The notes under the pieces: generated by a model
Told to the model about the DNA's origin: nothing
Seen by the model: the letters and a program-made list of their open reading frames with translations, nothing else
The model's database searches: none
In this document: positions 52,935-63,684 of the stretch, piece after piece
Layout: each line of letters starts with the position of its first letter
How positions within the stretch are numbered: position 1 is the stretch's first letter
Translations under genes and position numbers: made by a program
NCBI GenBank assembly: GCA_030295235.1
Contig: AP026145.1
Coordinates: 622,501 to 686,500, forward strand
Source: Fistulifera solaris
Lineage: Eukaryota; Bacillariophyta; Bacillariophyceae; Naviculales; Stauroneidaceae
DNA: 64,000 nt
Direction of reading: 5' to 3'

Positions 52935-54911
52935 TCATGTGTTAGCATCCCCATCGTCAGATTCATCTTCATCACTTTCACTGTCGTCACCACATCGCTC
53001 TTTGGAATCCATTTCCTCCCAATAATGCAACTCGGGAATGCTTTGCTCCTTTTCATTCCATTGCCCGCCGTCGATGAAGAGTTTAGGACTGTTCACGTCC
53101 ATCCAAACATCTTCGGAACGTGGAAGACCGTTCAGGTGCACGCGGACGTGATTGTCATCGATCTCTGTAACAATCCCAGCGAAACATTGCTCTTCTTCTT
53201 CGAGGGGTGCCTTTTTCTTCATCGTCGTCACTTAACTCTTCATCTCTTGTGTTTGTCGTTCCAGGCAGCATACAAAGAACCCTATCCTCTAATGCGAGAC
53301 CCTGTTTCCGTCGAACAGGTTTGGCTAGGTGCCAAACCTCCGTTGATGATGTGACGCCGGTTCCTCGCGACAATGATTTTCCTTTCGATCCCCCCTGGTT
53401 TGGGTGTTTTGCCTTTCACGGTCTTTGCAACGTCTCCAGTTGTGGGTCGCACCACTTCGACCCAAAATTCATTCCTACGTTGTTGTTCCGATTGTTTTAC
53501 TTTTCCTTTCTTTTTCTGCGCAGATACAGCACTAGCCATCTTGCGCTTGTATTTCTCTCTTCGTTTACGTTCGGCTTCTTCTTCCTCCTGTTGCTTTCTT
53601 CGCTTTTCACTCCACTGACTCCAACTCAAACGACTTCCTCGCCGCAGGCGTTTCTGGTCGTGTTCATACAATTTGAGTAATTCGGCCAGTCGCGATACAT
53701 TGATGCGCACCGCATGGGGACGACAAAGACAAACGGATGCTTTCTTTCCAAACGGCAACCATTCCGGTACTCCGAAATTCGTTGCTTCGGCCACGTTGAA
53801 TCCCATGTTGAAACCAAAATGATAACTGGCGGGGAACGTTATGATGGCTTCGCCGGGAAATTGTACAGCTGTTTGGTAACGAATGCCCGCTTTTTTCAAA
53901 ATAGCGGGAGATATCAGACACCGTTTGTGTCGCAGAAACTCGGGACATTTTCCGGCTTGAAGAGCAAAATGAAATTGACACACCGTCAAGAATCGCGGGG
54001 CATCGGGTTCTGCCACAGCGTACCAAAATTTGGGTTGCCCGGCGTGTAAATAGTTGATCGAAAGTAAATTCATATCTTCTGTATGCGCACAAAACACGGA
54101 GCCCCACATCCCAGCATACAAATATGGTGAAGTGACACCCGGAATATGATCCAAAACATGAAGACAGGAATCTAATTTTCCAATCGACCAGCCGTGGGCG
54201 GGATCATCCTCGGCAAACAGCGATCCCTGCTGATCTGCACCGTACCAAGCAGGGGGGCATAGTAGGACTCAGGCGTTTCCAAAACAATCGTTCCAGTGCC
54301 TCTAACCTCTCGGATGTGTATCCGTCTGGTTCATCCACCGATCCGACCTGCGTCTTTCGGTAGCTGTCGGCCCTGTCACGGAATTCCCACAAAGAACAAG
54401 CCTTTTGCTCCAGAAACGTATACTCGTAAACTCCGGCAATCCCCCGAATATTTTGCGTAATCGGAGACGATATTTCCAAATCTCCTAATTTCGTTCCTTG
54501 TTGCCATTCATCTCCCCGAGCCGTCCGATCGGTCACCAAAGGTGCCAATTGAAAGCCTTCCGGTAACACCACTTTCGCAATTCCTTCTCGTAATTCCATA
54601 CAAATGTCGCATCCGATTTCTTCCATTACGGAAGCTTCCGGAAGTACGACTTTTCGGACGAAATCACTAAAGGTGAGTGATTTCAAATCGTCCAAGGAAG
54701 GACGGTGAATCGTGCAGTGGGTAGATCGTTTGGGTTCGTACGGTGTCATCTTTGGGAGTGATTTGGTATCGTCCTTCGACACGGTAGGAGATGTTTTCGG
54801 CAGCACTTGTTCTTTTGACGATACGGAATCACTACTCAATTCGTGTGGTGACACGTTTGGAGTACACGAGGTAGTTGCCGATACCATCGCCGTTGGAGTA
54901 ACCTGATCCAT
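52935..54911 (-). CDS. KDM4/JMJD2-type JmjC histone demethylase with C-terminal Tudor-like region
   Basis: The N-terminus (from ATG 54911) is Ser/Thr-rich, followed by a JmjN-like segment (RPSLDDLKSLTFSDFVRKVV). The JmjC domain reads TSPYLYAGMWGSVFCAHTEDMNLLSINYLHAGQPKFWYAV with Fe ligands H-x-E, and SYHFGFNMGFNVAEATNFG with the third His. Zinc ligands of the KDM4 group are present (CPEFLRHKRC and VCLCRPHAV). KDM4 enzymes remove methyl groups from H3K9/H3K36. After a basic coiled region (RKQQEEEEAERKRREKYKRK) a Tudor-like end reads LEDRVLCMLPGT...CFAGIVTEIDDNHVRVHL. Three frame changes occur, at the G-run 54252-54257, near 53327-53331 and at the T-run 53212-53216; the first and third read as single missing bases. 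Confidence 0.85.
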
Positions 54912-55168
54912 TTCGCCCTCGCTCTTCTTCTTTTCGGAGATAATACTGACACTACTATCAATCTATTCTTATTTGAAAAGGATGAGAAATTATATCTTTT
55001 GGTGAAGGGATCGTTTCAAGAAGTTTGCAACAAAAATAAAATCGCAGAAGGCCACCTTCGCAAAAAGGCGAGCAGCATTTAACACTGCGACAAAGGTTTT
55101 CTACAGAATGAAATCAAGTTTGGAACGGACGAAGTCCAGACAGTACTTATTTCCTATACTGCGGTAGT

Positions 55169-55738
55169 ATGAAGACAATGTGTAGTGTCGTTTTGTCCTT
55201 GACGCGAAAAACGGACACGAAAACCGTTCTCCTCCCTCTCCGCGGAAACGCCACAAAAAAACCGCTCTTCTCACGAAAGAAAAACCATCGTAATCCATCA
55301 CAATGTCATTCTCACAAAACAAACATTCAATCGATTTCAATCACATCGATCGACATGATTCAGAACTTACTTTCCCGCCAACCGGAGATTCATTCGAAGC
55401 CGACCGACTCTGCATTGGTGGCCAAGTCGATCATCCGAGTTTCCCGTCAAGAAGAACGCCAAGATTTTACGAGCATCGTGCATGCCATCATCATGGACTA
55501 CGAATTGAATGATGACCGCCAACAGGCTCCTCGCTCGCATCATCGACGAACTCGTGCGACCAATTGGAATGAATTCTTTTGGATGGTCGAAAATCCGCGT
55601 CACCGTCGTTCCTTGGCGTTGACGAATGACGAGTTTTCGGAGATTACCCTTCTCTGTGAGGAACTGCATGGTGATCTGCATCATGAGGGTGATGCCGCTG
55701 TTTGGGATGGATTTCAAGCAGATGGTAGCCCTTTATAG
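55169..55738 (+). CDS. Small protein, unrecognised
   Basis: An open frame of 189 codons. The later ATG at 55354 (MIQNLLSRQPEIHSKP) would give ~128 residues and avoids a basic, low-complexity start. The C-terminal half is the more protein-like part: FTSIVHAIIMDYELNDD, NWNEFFWMVENPRHRRSLALTNDEFSEITLLCEELHGDLH. It may be a small regulatory protein; no domain was recognised. Confidence 0.45.
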   Translation: MKTMCSVVLSLTRKTDTKTVLLPLRGNATKKPLFSRKKNHRNPSQCHSHKTNIQSISITSIDMIQNLLSRQPEIHSKPTDSALVAKSIIRVSRQEERQDFTSIVHAIIMDYELNDDRQQAPRSHHRRTRATNWNEFFWMVENPRHRRSLALTNDEFSEITLLCEELHGDLHHEGDAAVWDGFQADGSPL

Positions 55739-56458
55739 ACGAGTCGTCGTTATTCTCACAAGCAATGATACCATGGTAAGGCTACTCTTGATCACAACTA
55801 CGGTACCTGGTAGTGTTGCATCGGAGAAGACCGACTGCTATTTCCTGCGAGAAACGTCGACCCGAAGTCTACCCGTTATTCCCTATATGTCGAAGCCATT
55901 GATCAGTAAATGCATATCAGTCAAAAATAACTTAAAATATGTTTGTCACCTAACATTCTCTTTCTTTAGGCTGCAAAGACGTCAGGATCGAACCAGTTGT
56001 ATCCTGTATTCTGTCTCTCTATAGCCTTGTCTCTACGTACTACGTTCGTAGTATAAGATAGAACATTCGTGCTCGGGACTGTGCGAAGCGGGATTAAATT
56101 TGCGACTGTACTGTTTTCTCTCCAATTAATGACAGACTGAAAATAACATAATTAGTACCGCTACGATGGATCGTTCTTGATGTCTTGGTGCGCATTTATG
56201 TGAAGAACGTTAGTTGTTCTACACTTTCACCGAGTGAACATGGTTTTTATTGATTACCCTTAGTACTATTTTTATCACACAACAGCCGTTGGTGGGTGTT
56301 TTTTGCTCTCGAGCTGAAAAATTCACACGTTTGTTGCGAGATTCGTTACAGCTTTTGCTCATGATGGGGAAAAAAAAAAAAAATACTGTAATAAACACCG
56401 ATTTCGATCCGCCGAATCGGTTCTTACAAGCTCTTATTGTGAAGCAATCTCCGGTAAC
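55739..56458. other. Intergenic region
   Basis: A GTACCTGGTAG word is at 55803-55813. A run of 13 A lies near 56370. Short open frames here have no recognisable content. It includes the promoter of the heavy-metal ATPase. Confidence 0.3.
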
Positions 56459-59400
56459 ATGGTGATGGCGGCTTCTCTACATACGATTCATCCCGCCGAA
56501 TTGATTGCTTTAGGAGGGATGGATGGCAAAGAAAACAATAGGAAGGACGATGGTGTCATTTACAAAGACATGCCCACACCGAAAGGTCCCATCTTTCACC
56601 CCGATTTCATGTTCTGCGGTGCATGTACGGAATGCGGTCCTGCGGATACGAGCACACCTGCTACAATTCTCTCCAATCATCAAATGGAGAAATCCGGAGA
56701 CGAACGTCTGCGGACCCAACTGCTCTTGCAGCATCATTGGAAGTCGCCTCATCATCAACAGGTGATCGAGTCTTTACTCAAACCTATTAGTGGTGTCTTT
56801 TTGGTAGAAGTCAACTTGAATGATGCTTCGGTGGGGGCTGGGGACGGCAAAAGGTCCACAGTGACCGTTTCGCACGATGCATTGACACGAGATTCCGAAC
56901 TCTTGCGGGTGTTGCAACAAGGAGGATACCCTGCTTCGATTGTTTCCAGTTCGTACGAGTCAACGGCGGGTCCTGTTTTAGAGGGAGATGAGTTCATGGG
57001 TCGAGACGAACCGGCTCCAGCATCTACCGAAAAGGCGGTTCGTAGTTGTTTCTTCGTTCAAGGAATCTGCTGCGCCTCGGAACTGCCCTCGATCCGCAAA
57101 ATTGTCACACCCATGCCGGGTGTGAGTTCGTTGAACATTAACATTACCACTCGCCGTGTTTACGTTCAGCATGATTGTACGATTCTGAAAGCATCGGAGA
57201 TTGCCGACCGTCTCACACATTCGGGCTTCAAGGCGCAGACGTTGCAAGATGGCGGTCGCACGCACGAGACACCCCTCACCAGCTCAGTGGGTCGATCCAC
57301 CTTGCAATCCTATTCGGTCTTGCATCCGCAGGATGTTCCGAAGATCCAGAAAGCGCTCATTCTTCCGGGTATCAAGCGCGTCGGCGTGAACATTGCTGAC
57401 TCGGCCGTATTCATTGAGCACGATGTCACGACGATCACGGCGGTGGAAATTCAGCAACAATTGGCGTCCAATAAAATCACGCAACACTACCAATTCTCCC
57501 TTTCGCAAGACGCTCAAGTGCTGCTGGCACAGAAACGCGACATGCTCTTGCAACAACCGCGGTCGTTGATGGTCGAGTCGACGCTGGGCGTCATCAATCT
57601 CACCAAACGGCACGTCCCAATCGTCATGAAAGCTATTCAACAGAACTACATTCGCGCACAAATTCGGTCCGTTCACCCGCATGTGGTGAGTCACACCATT
57701 AAAGTGGAACACAACCCGGACAAAGTGGAGGCTCGGCAAATATCGGATTTGCTGCGCCGTTACGGGCTCGAATCCGTCGTCATTACCGATGGTGGTATCG
57801 AGAAACACTTTTACCACTCCGGTCGGGGAATAGTCCGGAGCAGGAAGAGGAAGAAGAAGCTGCCAAGAGGGCAATGGAAGAATGGCAAGCGGACACCATG
57901 CAACTGAACGTCGTTTTATCCGGAATCTTTTGGGTTGTGGCTCTATTGTCCGCAGTTGAGGGTTGGCGAAAGTTAGAGTATGCTGGTTTGCTGTCGGTAT
58001 TCTTTGGGCTACCTCCGGTCGCCTTGAAAGCGTTGCGAACACTTCAGCGGTTCGAGTTTGATGCAAACTGTATGATGGTTGTGGCTGCCATTGGAGCGCT
58101 ACTTCTTGGCGAATTGGACGAGGCTGCATCTGTTTCATTTTTGTTCTGCATTTCCGAGTTTTTGGAGGCCCGGGCAACTCAGCGTGCCCGAAAAGCGCTA
58201 GCAGAAATTTGTGAATTACGTCCGGAGTATGCGAATATGTTGACTGGAGAAAACGAAGTTGTCGTCGTGCCGGCGGACCAGATTCCCGTGGGCAGTTTGA
58301 TTTCAGTCAGAACCGGAGATAAAATTGCGGCGGACGGTATTGTTGTGGAGGGAACAACACTTGTTGATGAATCGTCCTTGACAGGAGAATCCGTTCCCGC
58401 TCGAAAAGCTTTGAATGACACTGTGTCGGGAGGATCCATAAACATTGGAGATTCCCGACTGATTGTTCGCACGACGAGCACTGTTGAAGATTCCACTGTA
58501 TCTCGCCTCATTCGGCTTGTTGAGGAAGCCCAAGCAAATCGTTCTCCAACGGAGAAATTAATTGACAGCTTCGCTCGCAAATATACACCAATTGTTTTGT
58601 TTGCGGCGCTTTTGATGGCGACGCTACCGTGGATTCTTGGTGGGGATGGAAAAGCTTGGACGATGAATGCTTTGATTATTGTTGTTATCGCTTGTCCATG
58701 TGCACTGACAATCAGTACACCAGTAACCTACGCAGCTGGATTGGCCGCAGCAGCTCAACGAGGTATTGTAGTGAAAGGTGGAGCCAGCTTAGAAGCTCTT
58801 GGAAAAGTTAAAAAAGTGGTTTTAGATAAGACGGGAACTCTCACGGAAGGAAAGTTCATGGTATTGCACCTTGATCACATTAATGACACGGAGTATACAC
58901 GGCAGGAGATGTTAGAACTTTTGGCATTGATGGAAGGGCCATCAAGTCACCCTTTGTCTGCAACCTTAGTCAAAGCGGCCAAAAACGAAGGCATAAAAGT
59001 TCCTGAAAACGTAAAAGTTGAAGACCATTCTATATTAAAAGGGGAAGGGGTCACTGCACTCGTCGATGGTGTGCGGACATTTGTTGGGAATCGCCGATTG
59101 TTCGAAAGAATCGGCATGTATGACGACCTCGGTGATGCTTACAAATACAGGGCCGAAGAGTGGAGTACGGAAGGGGGGACTGTTGGATTTGTGGGGGTCG
59201 ACGGAGTTGGAATCATTGGTAGCTTTTGTATGAGTGATTCAATTCGACCAGAAGCTCGAAAAACGGTGCAAGCGTTACGTGGACGTGGTATTGAGGTATT
59301 GATGCTCACTGGAGACAGTGAGGGAGCTGCTATTTCTGTAGCCGACCAGGTCGGTATACCACGCAATCTGGTGCACAGCCAACTTCTTCCTGAAGATAAG

Positions 59401-59996
59401 CTTCACTTTATCAGCAGCATTAAGCACCCAGGAAGCTCTAGGTCATTCCTCTCAGGAAGCCCGAAAGTGATGTTTTGCGGCGATGGAGGTAAGTTGATTA
59501 TGCCGAATTGTACATGAGTTCACGCTGATGTTATTCATCTAGAGTTGTTTACTAATTTTTGCGATCACAATGATTAGTCAATGATGGGCCTGCTATTTCT
59601 GTTGCTGATGTCGGCGTAAGCATGGGCGAAGGTGCTGCGCTGGCAATGGAAATGAGCGACATAACACTTATGGATTCGAACCTTGATAAGCTAACTTACA
59701 TCATCGAGCTGGGTAGGAAGGTAATGATTACCATCCGCGAAAACATCCTTCTGAGTCTGGCATGCAAAATCGTGGTGGTTAGTCTTACGTTTCTAGGAAA
59801 GATGACACTTCTTTACGCCATCGCTTCTGATGTTGGTGTAATGCTTATAGTCACTTTAAACGGCATGAAAGTATTACCAAGCCTGGGGTCGACGGCAGAG
59901 ACGAAGTACAGCGAACTGAGTGATGACAGTGCTAATTCATCGGATAAACTAACCATGGGACCATCGATGAAACTCAATAACGCGGAAATCGTATAG
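56459..59996 (+). CDS. Heavy-metal P1B-type ATPase
   Basis: The N-terminus has a Cys-rich site (FMFCGACTECGPAD, residues ~51-64) and four ferredoxin-like HMA modules in tandem before the membrane domain; only the second keeps a Cys pair (GICCAS), the others lack C-x2-C. The pump body has the TGES phosphatase loop (SLTGESVPA), the ion-path CPC motif (VIACPCALTISTPVTYA), the DKTGT phosphorylation site, the HP motif (GPSSHPLSATL) and GDGVNDGPAI, spliced across an 89-nt intron (59489-59577). CPC with ISTPV suits Zn/Cd-exporting (P1B-2) pumps, though Cu is not excluded. One frame change at the G-run 57825-57828 separates the HMA part from the pump; an acidic linker (EQEEEEEAAKRAMEEW) continues in the new frame. 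It should move metal out of the cytosol. Confidence 0.9.
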
Positions 59997-60064
59997 ACAT
60001 AGTTTAAACAATTTAACTAATGTACATAGGTGCAAATACCGGCTCCTCGTTTACTCCACGTGTG

Positions 60065-61723
60065 TTAATCTAAAAAACGATTCGGTGAAAGGATACTGCG
60101 TTGGATCTTTGAGCCATCTGGAAATTCAAAGTACATCGCAGGGATGTCTTGTCCTCCATTAATATAATCCGCAATTGCTTGAGCCACACACTCACCCGTC
60201 GCCAATCCTAATGTCCATCCCAGTGTCCCATGCCCTCCATGAACAAAGAGACCAGGCTGAATTTCGCCGGCTAATGGCATGTCATCGGGGCTCATTGGTC
60301 GAAAGCATGGCAACGCTTCTTTGATTGTTGCATTGGTCGCGTCAGGAAACAGGACTTGGCTATATCGAGTAAGGATCTTTGGACCAAGCGAAGGCACATC
60401 ACCAGCCTTTTCCGGGTACCCAACAAACTCTCCAAATCCAGCCATGCGAGTGGAAGTGGGACTGATAGAGGAACAATATATGGAATCAACGGAAAATGGC
60501 CTGTTCATTTGTATCTTCGTCGCCTCGTTCGCCGGTGGTTCAAAGCTTAGCGTGAAAGAATGACCACGCAATGGATAGATGGGCACGCAGTCGCCGAGGC
60601 CCATACACGCAGCAAGCAAGGCGTTGCGGATGCCGGCAGCTAAAACGACGACATCAAAATCGTCACTGGACCCGTCCTCAAAAGTTATTCTGTATTTCGG
60701 TTTCGATCCATCCAAAGCTGTGACCCCCTTTACAGTGGCATTGCGAAACAGGACACCGGTTTTCCCACATTTACTGACCAGATCTTTTACAAAGGCTCCG
60801 CAATTAGCAATTATATCATTTGTTCGATGAACGGTGAACAGTGGCTGCATAGGTAGCCGGCCTAATCGTGGTTCAAGTTGAATTGTTCTTTCCCATGAAA
60901 TCATTTCCGCACTTTCTCCAAATTCATGAACCTCGTCAAGAGCCTGCTTTGCAGAGTCGGCGGTACGATGTAGCGACAAAAATCCTCTCGAAAACGATGA
61001 AGAATTTTGCGAGTATCGGAGAAAAAGGTTACGATTGGCGGCAGCCAACGCAACCAGTTGTTTCCCACGCTCGTGCGCATCATTTCTCAAAAGCGATGCG
61101 CGTAGATAGTGCTTCATAAATGTGATGAAACTCCACCGCTCCGCCGATGATGCCGTGGGTCCTATGCACTTCCAAAGATGCAAGGCAAAATAGGGCGGCG
61201 CTATTGCGAATTGCTCGCTCCGAATGGTCTTTTGTGTCGAGCTTGGCCAAAGTGATTGGAGTTGTTCACGTTTCAGTTCGTAGAACTCTACCAATGTATC
61301 ACGCAGTACCTTCCAAAGAGCCGACTTTTCGGAAAATACATGCATGGCGGCCGCAGGGACCAAGGAATTGGCATTTCTAGCCGTGGCGGCCTTCCACTGA
61401 TTGGTGACCGGGTTGTTCAAATTGTTCGAGCACGCGTAGGGATCGCCTTCAATGACCACAATTTCGCATTTTTCCTGCAGGTCTTTTTCGACCAAGGCAT
61501 GAGCGACCGAGATACCCGCAATCTCACCACCCAGAATCCCCACTCGTAGCGTATCGTCGTGGTTGGTGGTGCTATTCGTATTCGCTACTTGCGCGCTGCC
61601 GAAACGTCTCCATTGTGAGAACCGGAATGAGAAAGGAAACTGTTGGTTGGGCTGTTGTGACATGAAAACACAAATAATGCAGATGGGCAAATGAGCAAGA
61701 AGAAAAGCAACACCTTCCTTCAT
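60065..61723 (-). CDS. FAD-dependent oxidoreductase, D-amino-acid dehydrogenase-like (DadA)
   Basis: The 552-residue protein follows the DAO/DadA fold: FAD-binding start VGILGGEIAGISVAHALVE, VVIEGDPYAC, SNNLNNPVTNQWKAATARNANSLVP, and the late FAD loop PGLFVHGGHGTLGWTLGLATGE. It would oxidise a D-amino acid or related amine and pass electrons to a quinone or oxygen. The dinucleotide motif normally reads G-G-G-I-x-G; here it is G-G-E-I-A-G. The N-terminus has a hydrophobic segment (FLLAHLPICIICVFM), so it may be membrane-anchored or organelle-bound. The active-site region is conserved in outline but the substrate cannot be predicted. The gene is intact. Confidence 0.8.
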   Translation of the reverse strand: MKEGVAFLLAHLPICIICVFMSQQPNQQFPFSFRFSQWRRFGSAQVANTNSTTNHDDTLRVGILGGEIAGISVAHALVEKDLQEKCEIVVIEGDPYACSNNLNNPVTNQWKAATARNANSLVPAAAMHVFSEKSALWKVLRDTLVEFYELKREQLQSLWPSSTQKTIRSEQFAIAPPYFALHLWKCIGPTASSAERWSFITFMKHYLRASLLRNDAHERGKQLVALAAANRNLFLRYSQNSSSFSRGFLSLHRTADSAKQALDEVHEFGESAEMISWERTIQLEPRLGRLPMQPLFTVHRTNDIIANCGAFVKDLVSKCGKTGVLFRNATVKGVTALDGSKPKYRITFEDGSSDDFDVVVLAAGIRNALLAACMGLGDCVPIYPLRGHSFTLSFEPPANEATKIQMNRPFSVDSIYCSSISPTSTRMAGFGEFVGYPEKAGDVPSLGPKILTRYSQVLFPDATNATIKEALPCFRPMSPDDMPLAGEIQPGLFVHGGHGTLGWTLGLATGECVAQAIADYINGGQDIPAMYFEFPDGSKIQRSILSPNRFLD

Positions 61724-61945
61724 GCTGTCGTGTCGAAAATATTTGCCTTCGCTTTATTTCCTTGTTTTTGCTGATCTGGATCACGAAGACGAATACTCTT
61801 TAGCGTATAGTCAATTTCCACGTGTCCAGTCGTGCCCCGCTTCCGATCCTGATCGGTTCGCTTTTTCATTGAAAATAATGATGACGGCTTCATTATTTTT
61901 TCTTTTCTGCATTCAAATAAGAATGCAATGACGTTACTAGAGTTG

Positions 61946-61956
61946 GTACCTGGTAC
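61946..61956. promoter_or_regulatory. GTACCTGGTAC palindromic motif
   Basis: A perfect GTACCTGGTAC lies between the divergent DadA-like and opine-dehydrogenase-like genes, about 265 bp upstream of the latter's ATG. It matches the motif at 10233. Confidence 0.3.
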
Positions 61957-62220
61957 AGTGCCGCGTGCCGCCTGCATTGAACCCTCTCCACAAGAATGAC
62001 ATCACCAACAATCGGCTTCGGACGTTTAGGGGCACAAGAAATGACGCCGACTATTGCAACAAGGGCGTACGACTTCCACGTGTCAGGTGAAGTATCTTTC
62101 CAATAACACGACTGAAATGATGGAAGCTTCTTTTTCTCGTTGATCGGTGGCTTCCCAACCTTTCTCATAATATCGAAACAAATTCAAAAACCAAACGAAC
62201 ATCGCAATCTTATTGTCACC

Positions 62221-63456
62221 ATGACGAAATCAACAACTAAAACAACCACCTGCATCGTTGGAGGAGGCAACTCCGCTCATGTGTTGATCCCTTTTCTTGC
62301 TGAAGCAGGACATTGTGTGCACTTGCTGACTCGACGTCCGAATGACTGGAGTGATACGGTAGTCTGTCAGATTCAAAAGGGAGAGACGGTCATGACAACG
62401 CACCAAGGAAACGTCGCGCGCAAATCATCGCGGCCGATCGATGTTATCCCGCAAGCGGATATCATCGTCCTCTGTTTGCCCGTCCATCAGTATCGTACCG
62501 CACTGCAACGCATCGCACCTTACATGAATCGAAGCAAAGCCAACGTCTACATTGGTACCATCTACGGGCAGGCGAACTTTCGATGGATGGTGCAACATGA
62601 GGTCGAAAAGGCGCAAAACCTCACCAACGTCGTTACCTTTGCCGTCGGTAGCATTCCTTGGATCTGCCGTACACTCGAGTACGGGAAAATCGGAATCAAT
62701 TACGGAGGGAAGGCGGTCAACACAGTTGCCGTTTCGCCTGCGGATTGTTTCAAAAAGCTCCAGGAGATTTTTCTCGACGACATTTCGCTGCGCCCACTTC
62801 AGATTGGACGTTTCGAGCAGGCCTGCTTTTTGTCCCTTACCATGTCTGTGGACAACCAAATTCTTCATCCCGCCCGTTGTTACGGTCTTTGGAAAAGGTA
62901 TGGAGGAGTATGGGATACTCCAGCCGACGTTCCTTATTTCTATCGAGACTTTGATCAGCTCTCGGCTGATATTCTTGCCAAGCTAGACGCAGAGTACGAG
63001 GAGATTCGCCAGGCCATCAAGAAGCGATTCCCGCATCTTTCGTTTCAGTACATGCTGAGCTACTTGGAGCTCGAGAATCTCAACCACAATAGCAAATGCA
63101 CGGACATCTTGGCCACGCTCCGCGACAGCGCGCAGTTGGGCGAAATCAAAACTCCCACTGTGGAAGGACCGGATGGACGTCGTTACTTGGACACGAAATG
63201 TCGCTTTTTCCTGGATGACATTCCCTACGGATTACTCATTGCTAAATCACTTGCGGAAATGTTCGATATCGAGACGCCCTTTATCACAGAAGTGATTGAA
63301 TGGGCGCAAGATCTTCGCGGAGAAGAGTTCGTGGTGGAGGGACGCATCAACCGTGAATTTTGTCTGGGGAAAACGTTGTCTGTGGCATCCCCCAGGCGTA
63401 CGGTATCACCACGATTGAAGAATTGGTGGAATGAATCGATGTCGGGGCTACCGTGA
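62221..63456 (+). CDS. Opine/octopine dehydrogenase-like protein
   Basis: The ATG at 62221 (MTKSTTKTTTCIVGGGNSAH) is preferred to upstream codons in the same frame because the Rossmann fold starts immediately after it. The protein (~411 residues) has a dinucleotide site (VGGGNSAHVLIPFLAEAGH), LCLPVHQYRTALQRI and a C-terminal domain with QACFLSLTMSVDNQILHPARCYGLW, where N and H fit the opine dehydrogenase substrate pocket (HPxR-like). Such enzymes reductively join an amino acid with a keto acid, or act on related 2-hydroxy acids, with NAD(P)H. The substrates here are unknown. In animals they regenerate NAD in anoxia, but a diatom role is open. The gene is intact. Confidence 0.8.
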   Translation: MTKSTTKTTTCIVGGGNSAHVLIPFLAEAGHCVHLLTRRPNDWSDTVVCQIQKGETVMTTHQGNVARKSSRPIDVIPQADIIVLCLPVHQYRTALQRIAPYMNRSKANVYIGTIYGQANFRWMVQHEVEKAQNLTNVVTFAVGSIPWICRTLEYGKIGINYGGKAVNTVAVSPADCFKKLQEIFLDDISLRPLQIGRFEQACFLSLTMSVDNQILHPARCYGLWKRYGGVWDTPADVPYFYRDFDQLSADILAKLDAEYEEIRQAIKKRFPHLSFQYMLSYLELENLNHNSKCTDILATLRDSAQLGEIKTPTVEGPDGRRYLDTKCRFFLDDIPYGLLIAKSLAEMFDIETPFITEVIEWAQDLRGEEFVVEGRINREFCLGKTLSVASPRRTVSPRLKNWWNESMSGLP

Positions 63457-63684
63457 ATGTTGTGTAAGTGGCCCACCTCGCCTTCATTTCCGCCTTCTCG
63501 GTCTTTTTCGACAACACTACTTTATCTCCTCACCACCTTTTCGTTTCCCTGATATCCCATCGTTTGAGAGAAAACATAGGACACGTAGTGATATAGGTTC
63601 ACGTAGGCTGCAATTGAAACATTAAAGCATTGAAATGCATAACATTAGACCAAATTTATGAACCAATAATACAGACGCGAATGA
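63457..63684. other. Intergenic region, convergent gene ends
   Basis: Shared 3' UTR region between the opine-dehydrogenase-like gene and the partial gene at the right edge. Nothing specific is seen. Confidence 0.3.

Noticed and set aside
56365-56385. A13 run as a poly(A) tail of a retroposed copy
   Set aside because: No coding-like or SINE-like sequence precedes it and no flanking duplication is visible.
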